Source: Thalassotalea euphylliae
GTDB taxonomy: Bacteria; Pseudomonadota; Gammaproteobacteria; Enterobacterales; Alteromonadaceae
Assembly: GCF_003390335.1 (NCBI RefSeq)
Contig: NZ_QUOU01000001.1
Coordinates: 496,001 to 560,000, forward strand
DNA length: 64,000 nt
Reading direction: 5' to 3'
Part shown: positions 8,258 to 17,000 of the stretch, piece by piece
How the letters are laid out: each line of letters starts with the position of its first letter
Position numbering within the stretch: position 1 is the first letter of the stretch
The notes under the pieces: model-generated
Databases searched by the model: none
Told to the model about the DNA's origin: nothing
What the model saw: only the letters and a program-made list of their open reading frames with translations
Translations under genes and position numbers: made by a program

Positions 8258-8502
8258 AAATACCGTGCCTACTGTTATTGTCGTTGTCACTGCTATTGGT
8301 GCTAATTACATGCATAAACGCAGCATATCCCAGCTAACACGTAGCAAGGTTTACACAGGAAAAGCTTAATCGATGAAGTGCAGAACTGCGAATGCTTTAG
8401 AGCGAGTCATGCCTTTAAAAAGTGTAATTAAGTGTTAATAGAATGTATCTTTTGTTAATGTACTAATTGGTATAAGCTAGTGCTTTAGCTCTAATTATAA
8501 AC

Positions 8503-8580
8503 CTAGTTGGTTAATCGCTTTAGAACTTCAATCACAGGGATCTAGTTGTTTAATAGCCTTAGAACTTCAATCACAGGGAC
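8503..8580 (+). repeat. 39-bp tandem duplication across the start of the GGDEF/EAL gene
   Basis: Bases 8503-8541 and 8542-8580 are two copies of the same 39-base unit, differing at five positions. The unit is a multiple of three, but copy 1 reads TTG…ATC TAG, ending in a stop just before the TTG start in copy 2. The CAGGGA of copy 1 acts as the ribosome-binding site for copy 2, and the same sequence in copy 2 is coding. Confidence 0.9.
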
Positions 8581-10645
8581 GGCGGTACTGGCAATCTTTA
8601 TTGTGAGTACTTGTGTACTATATTTTTCCATCCTTGCTTACAAGTCACTTTATGCCGATTCGGCGATAAAGCACCTAGACGCACTTTCTGAAAACTTGGC
8701 CAGTGATCTGATCCCAAACCTGGTTGACGAATCAGATTTATTTGCCGTCTCGTCGCAATTATTGCGTCTTGAGCAATACACAGAAATTAAATTTGCTGGC
8801 GTTTATGACAAGGAATATCAGCTATTACAGCCATACTTTGGCGATGCGAATAAGGCTTCTTCTGCAGGCTCCGATGAACCCAGTTTTTCGTTAGAACGAG
8901 CACAACAACTCTTAAACTTCCCGTTTGGTACGGGCAAACTTGGCGATAACGTTTACGCAATAAAGCAAATAGGCGACAAGCGGCTGCCACTTGGTTATTT
9001 AATTGTGGTGAGTGATTTGTCTGGGCCATTAAAGCAGAGCCAGAATCAATTGTTGCTTTCTATTTTTCCATTTGCCTTGATTATTTCGATATTGGTCATT
9101 GTGGTACTGCTGATTATTCAAAATAGTTTGTTAGAGCCCCTGTTGGCGCTGCGCAGGTTTGCTCAAGAGGTCAAGGCTTCCGGTGATTACAGTCAATCAG
9201 CCCGTATTAGCGGCAAGTCGGAAGTGTCTGATCTGACAGTCAGTATCAACGAGCTAATGGGGACAATTAGTGACGAGTTGAAGAAAAATCGCAGGCAAAC
9301 AAAACTGTTAGAGCAACAGCAGATGCAAATGGAGCACTTAGCAAATTTTGACGCCTTGACTGGGCTGCCTAATCGTCAGTTTATTATTGAAACCATTAAA
9401 ATTGAACTGAAAAAAGCCAAGCGAGAGAACCGAAATCCCAGTTTATTGTTTTTTGATCTCGACGGTTTTAAAGCTGTCAACGATACCTTTGGGCATGACA
9501 TTGGCGACAAACTGCTGATCGCCGTCGCTAACGATGTCAAACATTATATTCGCGAAGGTGACACGCTATCGCGCCTTGGCGGGGACGAGTTTTTAGTCTT
9601 GTTGCACGGTGATCCTGAGCCAGTAATTGTGTCAGCCATAGCGCAACGAATTATTGCAGGCCTAGACAAAACGTTTGATATTGAACAATGGAAAGTCAGT
9701 ATTAGTGCCAGTATCGGTATTGCCTATGCTTCAGATGCTAATTACCAGCCCTTAGACTGGGTGTCGTGTGCTGATTTGGCGATGTATCGCTCAAAAAGTG
9801 AGGGGAAAAGTCAGTTTACTCATTTTAACGCCGATATGGTCAGTGCCAACCTCAAACGCATCAATGTCGCGAATGCCATTGTTCCGGCACTGAAAAACAA
9901 TGAGTTCCAGTTGCATTATCAGAAAAAAGTTGACGTGAATCAGCAAGTAATGGGCTTTGAAGCGTTAATACGTTGGCAAAGCGAGGAGCTAGGGGCAATT
10001 TCTCCTGCCGAGTTTGTCCCCATTGCTGAGCAAAGTGGCAAAATACAGGCAATTACACAATGGGTTGTTCAACAGGCTTGCCGCGATTTACCGCAACTAT
10101 TGCGTAACTACGGGCAGGACATCCGAGTGGCCATTAACCTTTCTGCCATTGACCTTAAAGATAGCAAGCTTTCCGACGACATCAGCCGCATGTTTAGGAT
10201 CTACCGCATAAACCCTAAAAACATTGAATTTGAAATAACGGAGTCGGCCTACTTAACACATTTCGATACTGCCAATAGCTTTTTCAAACAGATGAGAGAG
10301 CTAGGGTGCAAAATCGCCTTGGATGATTTTGGCACTGGGTATTCTTCACTGGGCTATTTGACTCAAATTAAAATAGATACATTGAAAATCGACAAAAAAT
10401 TTGTCGACGAGGTGGGCATTTACAAACGCAGCAGTGTGATCACCAAAACCATTATTGAAATGGCCAAGCAGCTTGGTTTGACCCTATGCGCTGAAGGCGT
10501 TGAAACTCAGCAGCAGGCTGATTTTTTGCGCGATAACGGTTGTCACTACATGCAAGGGTATTTGTTCGGAAAGCCTGAGCGCCTCGCCAGTCTTGGCGCT
10601 GCCAGCAAAGCGGATAAACTTGAAGGCACCATTACCGACCAATAA
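8546..10645 (+). CDS. Membrane-bound GGDEF-EAL c-di-GMP enzyme
   Basis: 699 aa: a membrane helix at about residues 10-32, a periplasmic sensor region of roughly 140 residues (CHASE8-like by length and position), a second helix near 172-192, a HAMP-like linker, a GGDEF domain and an EAL domain. The GGDEF motif is intact (RLGGDEF near 344-350) and preceded by an RxxD inhibitory site (REGD). The EAL domain keeps GFEALIRW, INLSAIDL, EFEITES, DDFGTGYSSLGYL, LKIDKKF and AEGVET, so both cyclase and phosphodiesterase activity are possible. The TTG start is used because it begins the N-terminal helix region and follows CAGGGA; the start lies in a tandem duplication. It forms an operon with a porin-like and a PstS-like gene. 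Confidence 0.9.
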   Translation: MFNSLRTSITGTAVLAIFIVSTCVLYFSILAYKSLYADSAIKHLDALSENLASDLIPNLVDESDLFAVSSQLLRLEQYTEIKFAGVYDKEYQLLQPYFGDANKASSAGSDEPSFSLERAQQLLNFPFGTGKLGDNVYAIKQIGDKRLPLGYLIVVSDLSGPLKQSQNQLLLSIFPFALIISILVIVVLLIIQNSLLEPLLALRRFAQEVKASGDYSQSARISGKSEVSDLTVSINELMGTISDELKKNRRQTKLLEQQQMQMEHLANFDALTGLPNRQFIIETIKIELKKAKRENRNPSLLFFDLDGFKAVNDTFGHDIGDKLLIAVANDVKHYIREGDTLSRLGGDEFLVLLHGDPEPVIVSAIAQRIIAGLDKTFDIEQWKVSISASIGIAYASDANYQPLDWVSCADLAMYRSKSEGKSQFTHFNADMVSANLKRINVANAIVPALKNNEFQLHYQKKVDVNQQVMGFEALIRWQSEELGAISPAEFVPIAEQSGKIQAITQWVVQQACRDLPQLLRNYGQDIRVAINLSAIDLKDSKLSDDISRMFRIYRINPKNIEFEITESAYLTHFDTANSFFKQMRELGCKIALDDFGTGYSSLGYLTQIKIDTLKIDKKFVDEVGIYKRSSVITKTIIEMAKQLGLTLCAEGVETQQQADFLRDNGCHYMQGYLFGKPERLASLGAASKADKLEGTITDQ

Positions 10646-10679
10646 AGAAACCGTATTAACACATGAAAACCAGGATATT

Positions 10680-11903
10680 ATGTTGTTTAAAAAAAGAATC
10701 AAAAACCTATCGAATACACTGTTAGCACTGGTTTTTTCCAATGTGCTTTACCAGCCAGTATTGGCGCGAGATTTTATGGACGAACGGGTTGAATTTTCCG
10801 GCTTTGCTCGGATTGTTGCGGGCTATTTGGATGAGGAAGCGGCTTCATTCGAGGGCTATGATGACAATATAAGCCTATCTGAACAATCACTACTGGGTTT
10901 ACAAGCGGATATTCATTTAACCGACACACTCACTGTCGCCACGCAATTACTGGCACATAGCAGCGAAGAGCGAAAATCGGGTATTGAATGGCTTTATCTT
11001 AATTATGAACCCGATCAGTATTGGCGAATTAAGGCGGGTAAATTGCGCACGCCGTTTTTGCAATATAGTGATGTATTAGATGTCGGCTTTGCTTACTCGT
11101 GGATAAGCCCGCCGCAACAGCTTTACAGTAGCTATTTGTTTTCTAATTTTGATGGGCTGAGTGTTACACACCGCAATACCTTCGCCGACCTTAACATTGA
11201 TATTGAAGCCTACTGGGGGACATACGACGACAGTGTTTTCGTTGGTGGGGATGAAGTGAATATTGAGGTAGACGAAATACTTGGACTGATCTTTCAAGTG
11301 CAGCACGACAACCTACAGGTTCGCGCTGCGTACGCGGAAAGTAATGAGTTCTTTGCCGATTTTCTCGGTTTAGAAGACTTGGCTGTCGTCTTGGAGCGAG
11401 CTGGATTTCAACAAAGTGCAGACTCGCTGAGATTTGATGGCAGTGCCAATTCCTATCAGGTGGGTGTGCGCTACGATGATCTCGACTACTTTGCTTCTGC
11501 CGAATGGTTCAGAATTGAAGCCGATTTACTTGTCGTGCCTTCCGTTGATGGTTATTACCTGACGGCAGGGATCAACTTATTGCCATTTCAGCTGCACCTG
11601 ACTTATGCAAGTGCAGCTCCCGAATATGCGGTTTCACAGAATGAAATTCCGCGCGGTATCGCGCCGCAACTGGACCAACTCGCTTTGGGTTACGATCAAG
11701 TTATCGATAGCTTACCGAGTGATAGCTTAGATTCATACACTTTAGGTGCGCGCTGGAATATGCGTGCCAATTTAGCATTTAAAGTTGAATTTACGCGACT
11801 TGTGGGCGATCGCGATGCACGGTCATTTTTTGATGTTGCTGATAATGCCCAGTTTGATCGCCGTGCCAACCTATACCAAGTGGCTGTGGAGTGGGTATTT
11901 TAA
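10680..11903 (+). CDS. Porin-like outer-membrane protein
   Basis: 407 aa. The signal peptide MLFKKRIKNLSNTLLALVF… ends at VLARD. The mature protein shows alternating strand pattern (FSGFARIVAGYLDE at the start, GIEWLYLNYEPDQYWRIKAGKLRTP, final YQVAVEWVF with C-terminal Phe), typical of 16-strand trimeric porin-like barrels. AGGA four bases before ATG supports the start; a longer frame from 10500 is spurious because it overlaps the upstream gene. The gene lies 34 bases after the GGDEF/EAL gene and overlaps the next by one base, so it belongs to that operon. Substrate unknown; the PstS-like neighbour hints at an anion. Confidence 0.75.
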   Translation: MLFKKRIKNLSNTLLALVFSNVLYQPVLARDFMDERVEFSGFARIVAGYLDEEAASFEGYDDNISLSEQSLLGLQADIHLTDTLTVATQLLAHSSEERKSGIEWLYLNYEPDQYWRIKAGKLRTPFLQYSDVLDVGFAYSWISPPQQLYSSYLFSNFDGLSVTHRNTFADLNIDIEAYWGTYDDSVFVGGDEVNIEVDEILGLIFQVQHDNLQVRAAYAESNEFFADFLGLEDLAVVLERAGFQQSADSLRFDGSANSYQVGVRYDDLDYFASAEWFRIEADLLVVPSVDGYYLTAGINLLPFQLHLTYASAAPEYAVSQNEIPRGIAPQLDQLALGYDQVIDSLPSDSLDSYTLGARWNMRANLAFKVEFTRLVGDRDARSFFDVADNAQFDRRANLYQVAVEWVF

Positions 11904-12328
11904 TGCGAATATTACTTCTCTTTTCAATCTTCGTGCTGATACAGCCAAGTGCTAGTGCACAGAACAACAGTACCTATAGTTTGATCATTGTCGCCAACAC
12001 CGATGACGTACACTTGACATTCACGCAACGTGAGGTGCGCAATTTGTTTATGGGTAGGGTAAGTAAAATACAATTAGAGCCAGTGGCGTTGCCGCCAGAA
12101 TCACCAATCCGCGTGCTGTTTAACACTAAAGTGGTTGGGCTAACTGAGGCTCGAATTCAATCTTATTGGGCGCAGATGCGCTTTAGCGGGAGAAATAGGC
12201 CACCACGAGAACTCAGTGATGTTGAAGCTGTTTTGCGCTTTATACAACAACACAAAAATACCGTTGCTTATCTGCCCGCAGGTATTGAAATTCCGCAAGA
12301 GCTCACGGTAATTTATCGCAGCAATTGA
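11903..12328 (+). CDS. Small PstS-like periplasmic binding protein
   Basis: 141 aa with a signal peptide ending near ASAQ. The mature part resembles one lobe of phosphate-type binding proteins: VIVANTDDVHLTFTQREVRNLFMGR (the 'lt..ei..iF.Gk' pattern), RVLFNTKV, IQSYWAQMRFSG and a final NTVAYLPAG, equivalent to 'gaIGYv'. It is about half the length of true PstS and has no ABC transporter genes beside it, so a signalling role with the membrane GGDEF/EAL protein is plausible. Start ATG overlaps the porin stop (TAATG). The last codons lie in a 104-bp tandem duplication. Confidence 0.75.
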   Translation: MRILLLFSIFVLIQPSASAQNNSTYSLIIVANTDDVHLTFTQREVRNLFMGRVSKIQLEPVALPPESPIRVLFNTKVVGLTEARIQSYWAQMRFSGRNRPPRELSDVEAVLRFIQQHKNTVAYLPAGIEIPQELTVIYRSN

Positions 12329-12519
12329 TTTTTCAGTGCCATTTGTTTGCCTGCACTTGCTATTTGTTTGCATAGTTAGGCGGCAGTGTTGTGCTTGTAG
12401 CACACTGTTTAGTCGTTTATCGCAGCAATTGACTTTTCATTACCATTTGTTTGCCTGCAATTGCTATTTGTTTGCATAGTTGGGCGGCAGTGTTAGGCTT
12501 GTCGCACACTGTTTAGTCG
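12312..12519 (+). repeat. 104-bp tandem duplication at the 3' end of the PstS-like gene
   Basis: Bases 12312-12415 and 12416-12519 are two copies of one 104-base unit with about ten differences. The unit includes the last codons and stop of the PstS-like gene (Tyr-Arg-Ser-Asn-stop), so copy 2 is a remnant gene end. Each copy ends with a weak GTGTT…AGCACAC-like hairpin and ACTGTTTAGTCGTTT, which may act as a terminator. Confidence 0.9.
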
Positions 12520-12534
12520 TTTTTTAGGTTTATT

Positions 12535-12918
12535 ATGAGTCACCGGAAAATCTCTTATACCATGCGCTTGTCGGTGGTGTTTATTGTTGCAGCTATATCG
12601 ATTCAGCCACTATTCGCTCACGCCGCCTCTAGCATTGCTGGGATTTGGCAACATGCGCATAAGCCAGCATTAATTGAGTTTGATCTCGATACCGGTGTGG
12701 GTTGTGTTAAAGCTCATCGCTCGCACCCGAAAAACCAAGGACAAACCGTGATCAGAAAGATCACTAAAGCAACTAAACCCGATAACCTTTGGCTGGGGGA
12801 AATGTACCATGCTGAGCGTGGTATTTTTGTGCCTGTGAGTATTAAAAAGGAAAAGCGCCGTGTGTTTGTTTATGACGCTCACGGTAACCAGATCTTGGCG
12901 TTAAAAAGAGGGGATTAG
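12535..12918 (+). CDS. Small exported DUF2147-like protein
   Basis: 127 aa. A long signal peptide (MSHRKISYTMRLSVVFIVAA… to FAHA) precedes a domain beginning SIAGIWQHAHKPALIEFDL and ending VYDAHGNQILALKR. This 'GvW…g..l.l.R' pattern with a central WLGEMYH resembles DUF2147, but the match is from memory and moderate. TAGG six bases upstream supports the first ATG, though Met10 could also start. Stands alone after the GGDEF/EAL operon; function unknown. Confidence 0.6.
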   Translation: MSHRKISYTMRLSVVFIVAAISIQPLFAHAASSIAGIWQHAHKPALIEFDLDTGVGCVKAHRSHPKNQGQTVIRKITKATKPDNLWLGEMYHAERGIFVPVSIKKEKRRVFVYDAHGNQILALKRGD

Positions 12919-13340
12919 TGTTTACCAGCCAGTTAATAGCACGTGGCTACAGTGTTTGCGGTTGGCGAGAAAACAGTAATCATTGATCTGTGTGCTTTAT
13001 TGTCCTGTGTACTTGAGCTATCCTGATATTGGGTAATATGCTGGTCGCAATTAACATATGCTGCACACTGTATTTGGGGGCAGACAGTGTTTAGTTCAGC
13101 TAATGCGTTGGTAAGGGCTAAGCACTAGCTAAAGTCATTTCGTTACCTAGGGCAAATGTTATCGTGAGTTTTTCAGTCAGGCTTAAACGAGCGTTAAGCT
13201 AATCGTTAACCAACGTTTAGCGCATCAAGCTGTATCACTTGCAACTACATTTGATAACAAAATTTATTTTCCTTTGTGAAAGAGTTTCTCTAAAGGAAAG
13301 GTCTATCAAAAGACATAAAGTTTATAGGGTTTTTGGCGTA
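12919..13340. other. Intergenic stretch, no gene recognised
   Basis: No ORF with coding character or clear hairpin terminator was found here. Bases 13239-13340 continue in frame with the downstream DinB-like gene but look like leader rather than protein. Confidence 0.5.
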
Positions 13341-13853
13341 GTGCAGCGTGATTTTGTCGCAACGATACAACAAGGTATCGATTTTCTATCTGGTTTGAGT
13401 CAAACACAGTACACAACTGTTCCTGATGGTTTTTTAAGTGCAATAGGTGGTCATATCCGCCATATTGTTGATCACTTTGTGGCGTTGGAATTTGCACTGG
13501 AAAGTTCGTTGGTCAATTACGAATTACGCCAACGCAACAGCCCGATGGAACGTGATTTAGCCCAAGCGTTAGCGCGCCTTGAACAACTAAAAACATGGCT
13601 TTCAGCCTTACCAGACAGCGTTTTTACCCAGTCAGTAGAAGTGCAAGCCGATGTGGGAATTGGTACTGACAATGTCATGTCTGTGCAAAGTACCTTTGGC
13701 CGCGAGTTAATGTTTGCTTGTAGTCATGCCATTCATCATTACGCCACCATGAAGGCGATTCATTTGACCTTTGGTGGTGAATCTTCCGTGCAATTTGGCC
13801 TAGCGCCATCAACTGCCAGTTACATGCGCCAACAAGATAGCACTCAGTCATAG
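13341..13853 (+). CDS. DinB-like superfamily protein
   Basis: The frame is open from 13239 (204 aa from TTG), but the N-terminal 34 residues are basic and unlike the family; I favour GTG at 13341 (170 aa, starting VQRDFVATIQQGIDFL). The four-helix DinB-type metal-binding arrangement is suggested by GGHIRHIVDHFVALEF and by CSHAIHHYATMKAI, which provide His residues at the expected helices. Such proteins are thiol-dependent or metal-dependent enzymes of varied function. The next gene begins 12 bases later, so the two are probably co-transcribed. The start is the least certain part. Confidence 0.65.
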   Translation: MQRDFVATIQQGIDFLSGLSQTQYTTVPDGFLSAIGGHIRHIVDHFVALEFALESSLVNYELRQRNSPMERDLAQALARLEQLKTWLSALPDSVFTQSVEVQADVGIGTDNVMSVQSTFGRELMFACSHAIHHYATMKAIHLTFGGESSVQFGLAPSTASYMRQQDSTQS

Positions 13854-13865
13854 GGTGCTTTTACA

Positions 13866-14618
13866 TTGTGTACATTAAGTTGGCAACTTGAGCCAAATGG
13901 CTATCAAGTTTATTTTAATCGCGATGAACAGCGCAGCCGCGCTATTGCACAACCTGTCACTTTCCATACTGAATTATGCGCCGCATATCCCGTTGATCCA
14001 CAAGGCGGTGGCACGTGGATCGCACTAACTCAAGCGGGAGGCTGTTTGTGTTTACTAAATAACTACCAAGCGCAGGCGGTATATCAGCCCCGTGATGCGA
14101 TTAGTCGAGGTGAAATTATTCTGCGTTTATTGGCGCAAATAAACCAGCAAGCTCAGCATAGCGACAAAATCGATGATCTTGCGAGCTTAATTGCTCAGTT
14201 GCCGTTAGCGCGCTTTTCACCCTTTGTATTGTGTTATTTCCCTGCGGATTTAAACCAGCAGCAAGGGCAAGTTCAGCACTTAGTGTGGGATGGCAAGCAG
14301 CTCAGCAACTTACCAGCGCGTAATCCATTAACCTCGTCAGGGTTAGATTTTCCGGCGGTGAGTACTGCCCGTTATCAGTATTTTGATGAGATTAAACCAC
14401 AAAGCACCCAAGTACATCTGGATTATCATGCCAGTCATCAACCTGAGCGCAGTGCTTTTTCGGTTTGCATGCATCGCGCAGACGCACATACGGTGAGCTT
14501 TAGCCATATAAAAGTCGTCAGCGGTAAAACTGTAGTGTTTGATTACTATCAAGGCAGCCCTTGTCAAAGTATTGCTAATCCAGCAGCTAAAACGCAAATC
14601 AATCTAACCTCGCAATAG
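13866..14618 (+). CDS. NRDE (TANGO2-type) family protein
   Basis: 250 aa starting MCTLSWQ, with YFNRDEQRSR near residues 16-25, which is the NRDE signature of the TANGO2 family. The N-terminal Cys2 is conserved in that family and suggests an Ntn-hydrolase-like fold. TTG is accepted as the start because it places Cys at position 2. Further family features are GGTWIALTQAGGCLCLLNNY and the region near ISRGEIILRLL. TANGO2 is linked to haem or lipid metabolism in eukaryotes; the bacterial role is not settled. Confidence 0.88.
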   Translation: MCTLSWQLEPNGYQVYFNRDEQRSRAIAQPVTFHTELCAAYPVDPQGGGTWIALTQAGGCLCLLNNYQAQAVYQPRDAISRGEIILRLLAQINQQAQHSDKIDDLASLIAQLPLARFSPFVLCYFPADLNQQQGQVQHLVWDGKQLSNLPARNPLTSSGLDFPAVSTARYQYFDEIKPQSTQVHLDYHASHQPERSAFSVCMHRADAHTVSFSHIKVVSGKTVVFDYYQGSPCQSIANPAAKTQINLTSQ

Positions 14619-14647
14619 CTCATAACGCGTTTAATTTCACCACTAGC

Positions 14648-14678
14648 GGTTAATGTCAGTTGGCGACTAACATTAACC
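14648..14678. terminator. Hairpin between convergent genes
   Basis: GGTTAATGT (14648-14656) pairs with ACATTAACC (14670-14678), with an inner AGT/ACT extension. It separates the NRDE gene from the converging acyltransferase gene. Confidence 0.5.
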
Positions 14679-14706
14679 TGTTTACCCATTAACTTTATCC
14701 TAGCGA

Positions 14707-16515
14707 TTAACCTTCACTAAAATTTAAGTAGTCTTGGTAATCTTTGCCTAAATAGAGTTTTAGCAATTTTTCTGGCGTGTCTGGCAAGTGAACGCTCAGC
14801 AATAGCCCTGGTGTATTCGCAAAATTTGGATCGATCGCCACACAGTGAAATTTAGCCCCCAGCTGATGGTATTGTTTAACTAACACAGGTAAGCCTTTGC
14901 CATCAGGTTCAATTTGGCTCACTAGCCAGTCTAACACGTCAATATCACTGCCATATTGGGTTAAGTATTCATTCAGCTCGTAAGGCACTTTGTGCGCAAA
15001 TGGCTTTTTCGCCGCTACTCCTTGGCGATGTGCTGGTGCAACTAAAAACTGTTCAATCAACATGACACTCAGTGGTTGATATTGTGTACTCAGTGATACT
15101 GTGCCATATAAGGTGCGGTAACGAGGGAACTGCTTAGCGAACGCGCCAATGCCCTTAAATAGTAATAGCAAACCATGGAAACTCTTTTGTTGCTCAGCAA
15201 TTAAAAACGAGCGTCCCATTTCTAAACACGGTGCCTGCTGGTTAATAAACTCGCTATTAAAATTAAACATATTGGCGAGGTAAATACCGTTCGATTGCTT
15301 ATCAGCTAATAACTCGTCTGACTGCCCCATGCGATAAGCACCGACAATTTGCTTGTTGTCGCGATCAAAAATAAATAAGTGCACATAGCTGTCATCAAAA
15401 TCGTCACCGTCTTGCGGCTGGCCGCTGCCTTCATCAACCAAACGAAAGTTTGCTTCCCGTAATCGTCTAATTTCTTCGATGATATTCGGCACTTGTGCGC
15501 GTTTTGCGTAGTAAGTGCTAAGGCTTTTAAAGCTTGCCAGGTGCTGTGACTCAGGCAATTGCGCAATCTCTTCAGCCATTACATCCGGTGATATTGCTGG
15601 GGCGATGGCTTGCATTTCAGGATTAACGCGCTCAGGCCAGTGTTGAACCAGTGCAGGATCTTGCAAATAGGTGAGCAGGCGAGTGAGATCAGTTAGTTGT
15701 TGATCTGATTTATTGTTTAACGCTTTATGAGTCATGTTATTAATTGCTTTACCGATAGTAATTGGAATGGTTTTGCCTTGGCTGTGGATCATTTCCCTGA
15801 TCAACATTAGCAGACGGAAACGGAAATAGATTAACCCCATGCGATAAAAAATAGGGCGGTTTTGGCCGCCAATATGCACAGGAAAAACCGGGCATTTGCA
15901 TTTTTGCGCGAGCATAGCAACCATGCGATGCCACTCGTGATCGCTGACCGGGCTGTGTTTATCTTTTGGGTAACTCACTCGGCCAGCGGGAAACAAAACC
16001 ACCAAGCCGTCACTTTTGAGGTGTTTCAGGCACGCTTTTAAAGACTGGCTGTTACCTTTGGCATTGCTTTTAAGTGGATTGGTAAAGATAAAATATGGCG
16101 CGAGTTCGGGGAAAATAGATAAGCCGCGATTCGCTAAAATCTTTATATCCGGCCGTATATCACTTAACAAGTGCGCGAGTGCGACCCCTTCAACACCGCC
16201 AAATGGGTGGTTGGCAACCACAATCGCAGGGCCAGTTTTGGGAATTTGTGCAAGTGACTGCGCGGATACTTGCAAATCAAGCGCAAAGGTACTGATAAAT
16301 TTTTTGGTAAAAGCCGCCTTGTCTAACCCTTCAAATTGATTGTCTTGATACATGTTATCAAGCTGTTTGAGGCCAACAAGACGATCTATTAACGGGGCGA
16401 GCCAATAAACGGGTTTGAGTAGCCCTTTATTAGCAATAACGTTTCTAATCGACAATTGATAGTTGCCGTTTTTCTTTTTGAGGCGATGTTTTATTGCGGA
16501 GTTTTTTACTGTCAT
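14707..16515 (-). CDS. olsF: Bifunctional acyltransferase, OlsF-like (ornithine lipid synthesis)
   Basis: 602 aa with two domains. Residues about 70-290 are a PlsC-type acyltransferase: NHPFGGVEG (102-110; an Asn-His-Pro-Phe-Gly form of HX4D), FPAGRVSYP and PVFPVHIGGQNRP. Residues about 350-570 are a GNAT-like OlsB domain: FRLVDEGSG, DRDNKQIVGAYRMG, CLEMGRSFL and TLYGTVSLSTQYQPLS. In OlsF of Serratia the C-terminal domain N-acylates ornithine and the N-terminal domain adds the second acyl chain, giving membrane ornithine lipids without phosphate. The same order is seen here, so the assignment is good; activity is not proven. Divergent from the ArsC-ArsR gene. Confidence 0.8.
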   Translation of the reverse strand: MTVKNSAIKHRLKKKNGNYQLSIRNVIANKGLLKPVYWLAPLIDRLVGLKQLDNMYQDNQFEGLDKAAFTKKFISTFALDLQVSAQSLAQIPKTGPAIVVANHPFGGVEGVALAHLLSDIRPDIKILANRGLSIFPELAPYFIFTNPLKSNAKGNSQSLKACLKHLKSDGLVVLFPAGRVSYPKDKHSPVSDHEWHRMVAMLAQKCKCPVFPVHIGGQNRPIFYRMGLIYFRFRLLMLIREMIHSQGKTIPITIGKAINNMTHKALNNKSDQQLTDLTRLLTYLQDPALVQHWPERVNPEMQAIAPAISPDVMAEEIAQLPESQHLASFKSLSTYYAKRAQVPNIIEEIRRLREANFRLVDEGSGQPQDGDDFDDSYVHLFIFDRDNKQIVGAYRMGQSDELLADKQSNGIYLANMFNFNSEFINQQAPCLEMGRSFLIAEQQKSFHGLLLLFKGIGAFAKQFPRYRTLYGTVSLSTQYQPLSVMLIEQFLVAPAHRQGVAAKKPFAHKVPYELNEYLTQYGSDIDVLDWLVSQIEPDGKGLPVLVKQYHQLGAKFHCVAIDPNFANTPGLLLSVHLPDTPEKLLKLYLGKDYQDYLNFSEG

Positions 16516-16940
16516 ATGTACTGCTTAAACCAAAGAAATTTTCTTTCCCGTCGTTGTCTACCATCGTTGTCTAGTGCTGTTTCACGTTCGTTTCAGCCAC
16601 TCGTTCGCTATTTGCTGTGGCTCAGCTACGTACAAGGCACTAATTGTTCGACAATATTCACCAAAGCATACCGCCTGAACATATAGTACGGCATAAAAGA
16701 ACCGTGTTTTCACAAAAATTATTCAACAAAGCCAAAATAAGTATGCCAAAAACAGCTATCAAAGTAGCGCAGTGTAATCCGGTTTAGCAGGCAAGTTAAA
16801 CCAGCATTTTGACGAACACGTATCAACTGGAGCAGTAAGGTTAGCAGCAAATCCCGTTTTCTCTATCCTACCCATCTTATATATGAAATAATTTATATTA
16901 ACGTTGCGTATTGGCACAATTCGACGCTAAGTAAACCAAG

Positions 16941-17000
16941 GCGAAGCCAAGTGAATCAAGAGGAAGCCAAGTGAATCAAGAGGAAGCCAAGTGAATCAAG
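16941..17000 (+). repeat. Three tandem 20-bp copies carrying a ribosome site and GTG start
   Basis: The unit AGGAAGCCAAGTGAATCAAG occurs at 16941-16960 (one mismatch), 16961-16980 and 16981-17000. Each copy holds AGGAAG, four bases, then GTG. The period is not a multiple of three, so only the last GTG (16991) is in frame with the gene. The rest of the gap 16516-16940 shows no gene or clear signal. Confidence 0.9.

Noticed and set aside
16908..16926. TTGGCACAATTCGACG as a third sigma-54 promoter
   Set aside because: The -24 part matches but the -12 TTGC element is missing at the required distance.
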